Source: Branchipolynoe longqiensis (taxonomy: Eukaryota; Annelida; Polychaeta; Phyllodocida; Polynoidae). From it: 64,000 bases of DNA. The stretch spans positions 168,687,230-168,751,229 of the forward strand of contig CM059186.1 of the NCBI GenBank assembly GCA_030323885.1, written 5' to 3'. The notes beneath the pieces are model-generated. The model did no database searches. It had not been told where the DNA came from and saw only the letters and a list, made by a program, of their open reading frames with translations. Positions 55,299 through 64,000 of this stretch are shown here, in pieces. Each line of letters starts with the position of its first letter. The stretch's first letter is position 1. The position numbers and the translations under genes were made by a program.

Positions 55299-55445
55299 AC
55301 ATGGCCGGATGAGTTGAGCATATGCTTCGCGTGTGGCAGGTCATGGAGTTCAAACACACCATGGTCGAGTCAAACCAATGATTTAAAAATGTATACTTGT
55401 CGCTACCTAGCCTGGCACTCGGCGTTACTAGAATAGGGCAAGGGA
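55299..55445 (+). mobile_element. SINE family A, 3'-truncated copy
   Basis: Head ATGGCCGGATGAGTTGAGCA, linker GGTCGAGTCAAACCAATGAT and the first part of the body to AATAGGGCAAGG. The remaining body and tail are missing. Confidence 0.8.
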
Positions 55446-58395
55446 GCAGTTGAATGAGGAAGGCCAATTGTCCATGATTGAAATTGCCTCTACTTAATCA
55501 ATTAATATAATTCAGTTAAAAATAAACAAATTAAATGTTCTGTTAATTATATTGTGGCTGGACGACCAGACTGAGAAAGCAAAATGATTCCTAAGAAGAA
55601 AACAAAATAGATAACTCAAATGTCTCTAGAACCAGTTCAACTCGCTCCAAGGTCAAACTGAGCGGTCGAGTAGGAGCTAAATGTAGTTATGTAATCTAGT
55701 AGTCTGTAAATAAACGGCAGATCCATGAAGTGGTTCCAAAGTAGACAAATTCCCGGGACATGTGCACCTTCCTCAAAGAGTTCGTCATTTTAGGTCCTCG
55801 TTGAACTGGTGGTGATTTTATAATATGCTCATAATAGTGTTTATACCTATATATATCATAAATGGTCCACGTGCAGGTTGCGCATTACTCAGCCACTAGC
55901 TTTAACCTCTGTTGTACATGGGTTAGTATTAAGCTCCACATCAATCTGGACCAATATTGTGTTGAGTTGTCATTATATATATATATCTGACTATATTCGG
56001 AGACGGTGTATAAATATATGTTCTCTGCTATATTGCAGACTTGTGCATGGTCCTATTTCAATATAGTGCTGCCATCTGGTGGATTCTATCTGTACCATTA
56101 TGTGGTAAACCATATCGGTAGTGCTATCTAAGGGCGGAGTTAACAACCCTTGTGGTTACAGGACTCAAAATGGATGCCACTCTGGTCAAAGTAACCAAAG
56201 TTAGTCGAAACCATCAAAATTAATGTGAAATATGTACGGTGGGCTCAAAAGAAAATATGCGATTAACAACCCATACATGGTGAAGCATCAGTGAAGTATG
56301 ATGATGCACATTGGCAGCGCCGTTTAACAGGGAGTAGTGATCAGAATGACTCTAAGACTTAACCACCATTTGGTATTTATTATATGTAAAATTACAGTGA
56401 CCAATTAGAATGCAAAGTGTAGACAAGAAAATCAAAGGAATTGCTAGCGGTAATCTAAGTATGGCCTGAATCCGTTGTCATGAGCGAAAAATGGGGAACA
56501 TTGCAGAAATCCCAACCAACTAGTTGTAAAATATTCCGATAATGATGCATTGGTGGGGAAATGCAAATGTTCTATTTATGAAAAGGTATATAGGGCCAGA
56601 TGCATAGATGTTTATGTAGTTTCTGGTGGTACTTGACTCATTGGTAAATAGACATTGTGGTGCTAATTAGATAGTGTGTAAGGGGCACTTGGAGCTCTAC
56701 CCACTACCCCCTCCCCCTCTACTAGTCATGGATCACCACACACTCAGCTCAGGGCAGGTGGTGGCCAAGGGAGCCACATTGTGTGGTGGTGGTGGGCAGA
56801 TCACTGTAACCATGGGGACCGGAAATGCTTGATTCTCATTGGTAGAGCTGTATATGCTTGATTCTCATTGGGAGAATGTGGTCAGGTGATATGCCCTACT
56901 GGATCCATGTACCATATAAGAATAAACCTGAGGGCTTGACTCTCTCTCTTCCTTTACACTTTATACTCTTCCTTTCTCTTTTTGCATGTATTGATTTCAC
57001 CATAGCCTGCCTAGACAACCACAGATTCCAGGCGTGGACTTTACATAGTTACAGCCTACGTACTCTCACAGCTGCTGCATTAATTGTCTTGCACTTGATT
57101 GCAAATTGTTACCCAAATCAATTGATATCACCCCTAAAAATAGGAATAACCTTGCAAATTTAATTTGCGTTAAATTGGGTGATTTGCTTCATGTAATGAA
57201 AACAGTCCATTTGTCTATGATGTGTGTGGGTTGAAACGCCATAGTCAGTGTAAAGAAATATATATTTGATCAATTATGCAGTTAATTTTCAGACAGGAGA
57301 TATGGACTCACTGCATGTCTGCCCTTGCACAGGTTTATTTGAACCGGAAATGACTATTATACACAATAACTCACTTAGTATTAATTTGACAGCTATTGAT
57401 TTGGTTTACTATAAACTTGTTTCAGGATGTCTTCTGCACCTCGTATTTACAAGCGGTCACCCATCCGCGTACTGACGAGGCTCAACATTATTTAACGCCG
57501 CTGAATGGATGAGAACCAATTGTAAAAATATACGGTCTTTCAGTCGTGATAGCTGAGCTTGGAATCATATCAATAACTTGGGCGACTGAGTTGGGGACCA
57601 TTGTTATGTAATAGTGATGCAATGTGTGTCCACTCGCTGTGTGACATGGAAATAACTATATGGAAATGTTATGACGCACAGGTGACCGGGATTGTGGTAT
57701 GATGTCCAGATATTAAGATATGGTTACTAATTACAGAAATATTCACTCCATGCACCAGGAAGAGTGCAAAAGGGAGAGGGACATGTATTATTGTTTAATG
57801 TAACTGTATCACGACTACCTGTTACCACAGGCTGTGTGTAACACCCATAGGACTTAGGTTCAATGGGCTGTAGGGACTGATTTTGACTGAACAAGCATAA
57901 GCTATGTGGGTCTGTGTAGCAGGTTGTAAGTGAGTCATGGTGGCAGGTCACTAGTAAGTGAACAAGAGTTGTAGCAATAAAGCTCAAACCTTATCACTGT
58001 CAATTTTGCGTGACTTGTCTCCTTTTCTTTCTTATGAGTTGTGTTTTGGTATTTAGTGGGAGGAGACTGGCAGACAGTTGCCAGGATCCTCCTGATAGTA
58101 GTGAGTATAAGATGAGTAACTGGAGACGGCCAAACCACCAGTTATTCTTCACAATGTTTCCGATGTGATACCAGCCTTATTTGCAGTGTTTCTTTGCGTG
58201 CAGTTGAGGAACCCCAGTTATACATGACCTGCATTTCAAAAAGGCATCAACGATGTTAAATGACTTCAACTTAAAAAAGGCACTGAAGTGGGGGTGCGCG
58301 ATCAAACTGTTATTCTACTTGATCCGAAGGGTGGGTTATGACGTAATGAGGCACATTCCTCGTAAACCTGGCGGCAGGAGGCCGACCGTGGGAAG
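55446..58395. other. Longest non-repetitive stretch, no gene recognised
   Basis: About 2.9 kb of A/T-leaning unique sequence. Frames of up to about 100 codons lack recognisable domains, and I could not assemble exons with plausible splice sites. Small (TA)n runs occur near 55,850 and 55,975. Intronic or intergenic DNA is the simplest reading. Confidence 0.35.
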
Positions 58396-58399
58396 ATGG

Positions 58400-59225
58400 G
58401 GAAGCAGGCATGTCGACCTCCCCTCCCTCCCCCACTCAGCCTCCCCTCCCCCCACCCACTCAGCCTCCAGTCCTTCCATCACCTAGCCTCCCCTCCCCCT
58501 CCCTCACCCAGCCTCCCCTTCCCACACCCAACTCGCCCACTCCACACTCCCATCCTCCCCCTCTCCCCACTCCCTCATTCCCCCCACGCCCCTAAGTCCC
58601 TCAGCCCCAACCCACCCCCACTCCTCCTCACCCTCGCTACTCCCGCCACTTGCTCCCCACCACTCCCCCACTCCCACATTCCACACGCGCTCCCTCTCCT
58701 CCACTACTCCCACGCCCCCGCTCCCCCACACCTCCCACTCGAACATCCCCCCCCAGTCCCCTACTCCCTCTACTATCCCACCCCTCCCACTCCCACACCT
58801 CCCACTCCCACACCTCCCACTCTCACTCATCTCCCCCTCTCCCACCCCTCCCACTCCCACACCTCCCACTCCCACATCTCCCACTCTCACTCATCTCCCC
58901 CTCTCCCACACCTCCTACTCCCACACCTCCCACTCCCACACCTCCCACTCCCACACCTCCCACTCCCACACCTCCCACTCCTCCCTCCCGTTGGTCGTAT
59001 CAGTTCCTCATATCTTTCCCCTCCACACTCATCTCATCTCCATGCCCTCCCCCCGCCCCTCACACCACCTCACCTCGAGCCCTCCCTCCTCTCCTTCCCC
59101 TTACCTCCCCCACCTCCTCGCTTGTTCCTCCCCCTAGTTCCTCTCAGCTCCTCCTTCGCCCTCCCCGGACTCCCATCGTCTTCTTCACCTCGCACCTCCC
59201 CCAGCCCCCCCCCCCCACTTCCTCC
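58400..59225. repeat. C-rich CTCCC/CACTCCCACACC tract
   Basis: The plus strand is nearly all pyrimidine plus A. 58,780-58,985 contains about 15 units of CTCCCACTCCCACAC. A 279-codon Pro/Ser/His/Leu frame and its shadows follow from composition. Confidence 0.88.
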
Positions 59226-59544
59226 TCACCTGTGAAGGTTCGTGGCGTCCATAGACGTGACGCAGCGTAGGAACATTTTAATAGCGGCCCAGTAGAAGCC
59301 GAATTGCCAATCACAAGCGACGATGATTGCATTTTGCATTAATTAAGAAGACTAGAAAGAAGGCGCCTCGGAGGTGGCCGGGTCGAGTTGTGGTTAGGTG
59401 CAGGATGGGGGGTGGGTGGGGGTGGGAGGTGGGCGGGGGTGGGGTGGGGGTTAGGGTGGGTGGTCACGTGCATGGTCCTCCTGTACCTGCACTAAGCTGC
59501 GCCTTACTCAACACCCAGTTTCTGAGCTGATACATGATTGAGCT
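59226..59544. other. Unique segment with short G-rich block
   Basis: 59,399-59,462 is GGGGTGGGTGGGGGTGGGAG-type sequence. TCACGTGC occurs at 59,464, followed by a CCTGTACCTG word. Confidence 0.5.
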
Positions 59545-61135
59545 GCTCTGAGAACAGAACTGCTCACAAAACTGCTTAAAGAGCTGATATGAGAACTGCT
59601 TAAAGAGCTAGTCAAAGAACTGCTTAGACATCTGGTCAAAGGGCTGCCACAGAACCGGTCAAAGAACTGCTTAAAGAGCTGCTTACACGACTGCTTAAAG
59701 AGCTGATCACACAGCTGCTTAAAGAGCGGCTCATACAGCTGCTTAAAGAGCGGCTCACACAGCTGCTTAAAGAGCTACTCAGGGCTGCCACAGAACTGGC
59801 AAAAAAACTGCTTAAAGAGCTGCTCACACAGGTGCTTAAAGAACTACTCATACAGCTGCTTAAAGAGCTGCTTACACGTATGCTTAAAGAGCTGCTCACA
59901 CAGCTGCTTAAAGAGCTGCTCATACAACTGCTTAAAGAGCTGATCTGAGAACTGCTTAAAGAGCTAGTCAAAGAACTGCTCAGACAACTGGTCAAAGGGC
60001 TGACACAGAACTAGCCAAAGAACTGCTTAAAGAGCTGCTCACATGACTGCTTAAAGAGCTGCTGACACAGCTGCTTAAAGGGCTGCTCATATAGCTACTT
60101 AAGTAGCTGCTCATACATCTGCTTAAAGAGCTGCTAAGACAGCTGCTTAAAGAGCTGCTCCTACAGCTGCTTAAAGAGTTGCTAAGACAGCTGCTTAAAT
60201 AGCTGCTCCCACAGCTGCTTAAAGAGCTGCTCATACAGCTGCTTAAAGAGCTGCTCATACAGCTCTTTAAAGAGCTGCTCATACAGCTGCTTAAAGAGCT
60301 GCTCATACAGCTGCTTAAAGAGCTGCTCATACAGCTGCTTAAAGAGCTGCTAAGACAGCTGCTTAAGTAGCTGCTCCCACAGCTGCTTAAAGAGCTGCTC
60401 ATATAGCTGCTTAAAGAGCTGCTCATGCAGCTGCTTAAAGAGCTGCTCATACAGCTGCTTAAATAGCTGCTCATACATTTTCTTAAAGAGCTGCTCATAC
60501 AGCTGCTTAAAGGGCTGCTCATACAGCTGCTTAAAGAGCTGCTCATACAACTGCTTAAAGAGCTGGTCATACAGCTGCTTAAATAACTGCTCATACAGCT
60601 GCTTAAAGAGCTGCTCACACAGCTGCTTAAAGACCTGCTCATACACCTGTTTAAAGAGCTGCTCATACAGCTACTTAAAGCCATGCTCATACATCTGCTT
60701 AACGAGCTGCTCACACAGCTAGTTAAAGAGCTGCTCATACATCTGCTTAAAGAGCTGCTCACACAGCTGCTTAAAGAGCTGCTCATACAGCTGCTTAAAG
60801 GGCTGCTCACACAGCTACTCAAAGAGCTTCTCCCACAGGTGCTTAAAGAGCTGCTCATACAGCTGCTTAAAGAGTTGCTCATACAGCTGCTTAAAGAGCC
60901 GCTCATACAGCTGCTTAAAGAGCTGCTCATACAGCTGTTTAAAGAGCTGCTCATACAGCTGTTTAAAGAGCTACTCACACCGCTGCTTAAAGAGCGGCTT
61001 ATTCAACTGCTTAAAGAGCTGCTCATACAGCTGCTTAAAGAGCTGCTCATACAGCTGCTTAAAGAGCTGCTCATTCAGCTGCTTAAACAGCTGCTCATAC
61101 AGCTGCTTAAAGAGCTGTTGCACTCTGATCTGTTA
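59545..61135. repeat. 24-bp minisatellite, ~65 copies
   Basis: The unit is CTGCTTAAAGAG plus CTGCTCATACAG, two related 12-mers. CAGCTG and GAGCTGCTC make each unit partly self-complementary. Because 24 is divisible by three, one plus frame reads as repeats of LLKELLIQ and two minus frames as SLSSCMSS and QLFKQLYE, for up to 328 codons. I regard these as artefacts unless expression is shown. Confidence 0.93.
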
Positions 61136-61600
61136 TCTGAGCTGCTATTTGAGTTGCTCTCATAACTTCTCACAGAGGTGTTCTGTGCTCGGTTCTCTGA
61201 GCTGTTATTAGAGCTTTGCACACATGAGTTCTCTGAGCTGTTATCTTTGAGCTGCTCACATATTCAGGCAGAGATCAAAGCTGTCATTTGAGCTGCTCAT
61301 TCAGCTTTTGTTGAATGTATCCGCTGAGCTGCCTATTGAGCCTTACATTGAGCTACTCACCGATTGGTTCTGAGTAAGAGATTCAGTGAGCTGCTCTCGG
61401 ATATAGTATTTATGTTATTTATTGAACTAGACGGAATGGGGCAGTCAGGGGACAGCGGTTTAGGAATGGGGAAGATGGAAGGTAGGTAGAGACTATTGGG
61501 AAATGCTGTGGTTCCGGCCGCAACAGGCAGACAACTGCGAGCTATCAGCATCTCCAGTGAGAGGTGCGGAGGCGCACAGAGGAGCGGATGGCTGCGGTAA
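61136..61600. other. Transition from 24-bp array into unique DNA
   Basis: Degenerate GAGCTGCT words continue to about 61,395, then unique sequence. No gene was recognised. Confidence 0.5.
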
Positions 61601-61619
61601 TGGGTCCTCGGGGAGAGGG

Positions 61620-62160
61620 GCCGTGAAGGGAGGCACTGAGGGGGGAGGGAGGGCCGGGCTATGCACAGGCAGACACAGGCACACAGGCACACATACACAC
61701 AATCACACAGTCACACAACCATACACACAGACACACAGACACACCCTCATATACAGCCGTGAAGGGAGGCACTGAGGGGGGAGGGAGGACCGGGCTATGC
61801 ACAGGCACACACAGGCACACAGGCACACATTCACACAGACACACAGTCACACAGTCACACAACCATACACACAGACACACAGACACACCCTCATATTCAG
61901 CCGTGAAGCGAGGCGCTGATGGGGAGGGGGGTCCGGGCTATGCACAGGCACACACAGGTACACACAGGCACACATTCACACAATCACACATTCACACAAC
62001 CGTACACACAGACACACATACACCACTCATATCCAGCCGTGAAGCGAGGCGCTGATGTGGAAGGGCGGGGGGGGGAGGCTATACACAGGTACACACAGGC
62101 ACACAGACACACACATAACACAAAAACACACTTATATACAGCCATGAAGGGATGAAGTGT
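61620..62160. repeat. ~140-bp higher-order repeat of CACAGGCACA microsatellite
   Basis: GCCGTGAAGGGAGGCACTGA-like starts recur at about 61,621, 61,758, 61,901 and 62,037. Each is followed by CGGGCTATGCACAGGCAC and irregular CA-rich sequence ending in CACCCTCATATACA. Confidence 0.88.
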
Positions 62161-62384
62161 ATAGCATCACGCTATACACAGGCACACACAGGCACACACA
62201 GGCACACACAGGCACACACAGGCACACACAGGCACACACAGGCACACACACGGCCACATACAAGCATGTAGCAGTCGTACAGCCACAGCCACATCCAGCC
62301 ACACAGACCTATACATAGACACACACAGCAACACACAGCAACACAGCAACACAATCATATACAGCCACACACAGGCACATAGAC
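62161..62384. repeat. (CACACAGG) / CA-rich array
   Basis: Repeated CACACAGGCA words to about 62,255, then ACAGCAACACA and ACAGCCACA variants. The array continues on the far side of the inserted LINE fragment. Confidence 0.85.
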
Positions 62385-63000
62385 ATCAATCAATCAATAG
62401 TTCCGTCCTCTAGTCGAGGGTTGGATGCAATGGTTCTCCACTTGTCCCGATGGTGTGCTGTTCTGATAGACTGTGAATAATTCAAGCCTGTCCACTGTGA
62501 AATATTTGTACACCATGATGTTCTTGGTCTCCCTCTCCCTCTGCTGCCATTCACCTTCCCTTCCAACAATGTACGGTATATTGAACTCTGACAAATGATG
62601 TTGCCAAAATAAATAAGTTTCTTTGTCTGTATAGTGGCAAACAAGCTTTTCTTATTTATAATTTTTTTAAGAACTTCTTTGTTGGTGATCTTCTTTGTCC
62701 ATGATATTTTCATCATCCTTCAATAAGTCCACATCTCAAATGCTGCTAAACGTTTGTACATTTTCTTAGAGATTGTCCATGTCTCAGCCCCATACATTAG
62801 AGTAGACCACATATAACACTGAAGAATACGCTTCCTTGTTTGTATTAATATCTTACTTGATGTTAACACTCTATACATTTTGGAGAATGTTGTTCGGGCT
62901 ATTGTTATCCTTCTTTTAATTTCTTCCTCACATCTCCCATCATTTGTAATCTTTTGTCTGAGATATATGAATTCGGATACTTGTTCTATGTTCTATGTTC
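62385..63000 (-). mobile_element. LINE ORF2 C-terminal fragment inserted in the CA array
   Basis: The minus-strand frame covers the last ~200 codons of a non-LTR retrotransposon polyprotein: EEEIKRRITIARTTFSKMYR, STLMYGAETWTISKKM, RMMKISWTKKITNKEVLKKI and GRGRPRTSWCTNISQW. These match the usual C-terminal region after the RT domain (family knowledge). One in-frame TGA at 62,720-62,722 stands where an Arg codon CGA would fit. The ORF ends at 62,390 in a (TGAT)n-like tail, with no poly(A). It is 5' truncated near 63,000. Confidence 0.82.
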
Positions 63001-64000
63001 AGCCACACAGCCACACAGCCACACAGCCACACAGCCACACAATCATATACAGCCACACACAACCACACAGACCTATACAGCCACACAGCCATACAATCAT
63101 ATACAGCCACACACAGGTACATAGACATATACACCGACACAGGCACACAGCCACACAGCCATGCAGCCACACAGCCACACAATCATATACATCCCATAGC
63201 CACACAGCCACACAACCATATACAGCCACACACAGGTACATAGACATATACAGCGACACGGGCACACAATCATATACATCCACATGTAGTGATATACAGC
63301 CATATGCAGACACAGACAGACATATACAGCCATATGTAGCCATATACAGTCGAATACAGACACACACAGCCACATACAGCCATATACAGAGATATACAGA
63401 CATAAAACTATATACAGCCATATACGTGACAAACAGCCATACACAGCCATATGCAGACACATACAGCCATATGCAGACACACACAGACACATGCAGCCAT
63501 ATACAGACAGAAAAAGCCATACACAACCAAATACAGCCATATGCAGTCATATACAGCTGTAAACGGAAACACAGACATATGCAGCCATATACAGATACAT
63601 CCATCCATATACACTTATATACAGCCATATACAGGCATATGCAGAGATATCCAGCTAAATCCAGCAATATACAGCCATATACAGCCACACACAGGCACAC
63701 AGTCATATAGTCACACAGCCACACAATGATATACAACCAAATATAGTCATGCACAGCCATATACAGCTATATACAACTATATACAGCAATATACAGACAT
63801 ATACAGGAACACAAGCAAACACACAGACACACAGCGCAGAGCCACACAGAGACACAGGAACACACAGAAACACACGGCAACACACGGCAACACACAGCAA
63901 CACACAGCAACACATAGCAACACACAGCAACACAGACACACACAGCAACACAGGCACACAGACCCAGAGCCACACAGAGACACAGGAACACACAGAAACA
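63001..64000. repeat. ACAGCCACAC / ATATACAGCCAT array to window end
   Basis: Decamer-like units ACAGCCACAC and CATATACAGC intermix. The last 150 bp is ACAGCAACAC and ACAGAAACAC. Several frames on both strands of up to 276 codons are artefacts. The array runs off the right edge. Confidence 0.88.

Noticed and set aside
55446..58395. Exons in the longest unique stretch
   Set aside because: Short frames have no recognisable motif, and I could not pair them with convincing splice sites.
59390..59462. Telomeric repeat remnant (GGGTTAGGGTGGG)
   Set aside because: There is only a single TTAGGG-like word in a general G-rich block.
59992..60978. 328-codon Ser/Cys/Leu-rich protein
   Set aside because: It is a translation of the 24-bp array with no unique flanking coding sequence.

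Overview
The window reads as nuclear DNA of an animal, most likely a marine lophotrochozoan and probably a mollusc. I infer this from several families of tRNA-headed SINEs; one of them carries a body I associate from memory with gastropod and bivalve SINEs. A tyrosine-recombinase (DIRS/Ngaro-type) retrotransposon and LINE fragments point the same way. There is no operon structure, no ribosomal or CRISPR sequence, and no convincing complete host gene. The only host-gene signals are weak: a possible promoter and first exon at 43.55-43.70 kb, and a possible ETS/NRF-1 type promoter at 47.62-47.70 kb.

Layout. 0-14 kb is an almost unbroken series of tandem arrays (85-bp and CA/TG-rich, 49-bp, TG-rich then 28-bp, 84-bp, 10-11-bp, C-rich, 100-bp). 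Truncated SINEs sit between the arrays and several TCACGTGA palindromes lie in the gaps. 14.2-21 kb holds a SINE and a 33/66-bp minisatellite. Embedded in that minisatellite is a 4.3-kb YR retrotransposon (gag, RT, RNase H and the start of the recombinase), cut off after the first catalytic arginine of the recombinase. 22-25 kb has two non-autonomous terminal-inverted-repeat elements, one with a SINE nested inside it. 25-34.2 kb holds 54-bp, 32-bp, 29-bp and 40-bp arrays, several SINEs and a LINE 3' end. 34.3-37.9 kb is a 3.6-kb DNA transposon with very long inverted repeats that split a SINE. It carries a decayed gene whose C-terminus is a cysteine-rich CXC-like motif. 38-63 kb mixes SINEs, a small pogo-like MITE, a second locus of the 33-bp minisatellite in the opposite orientation, purine-rich tracts, a solo terminal remnant of the YR element, a 24-bp array, and two more LINE C-terminal fragments. 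The last 2.4 kb is again CA-rich.

How the parts relate. Roughly 40% of the window is tandem repeat (my estimate by eye) and much of the rest is recognisable mobile DNA, so the region looks gene-poor, perhaps subtelomeric or heterochromatic (inference). Many long open frames are artefacts of arrays whose unit or multiple is divisible by three. The two most informative objects are the TIR element at 34,296-37,914, whose ends and target duplication are fixed by the SINE it interrupts, and the YR retrotransposon with its solo end at about 49.41-49.95 kb. Array coordinates and copy numbers are hand-read and approximate, and long arrays may be compressed or mis-joined in an assembly.
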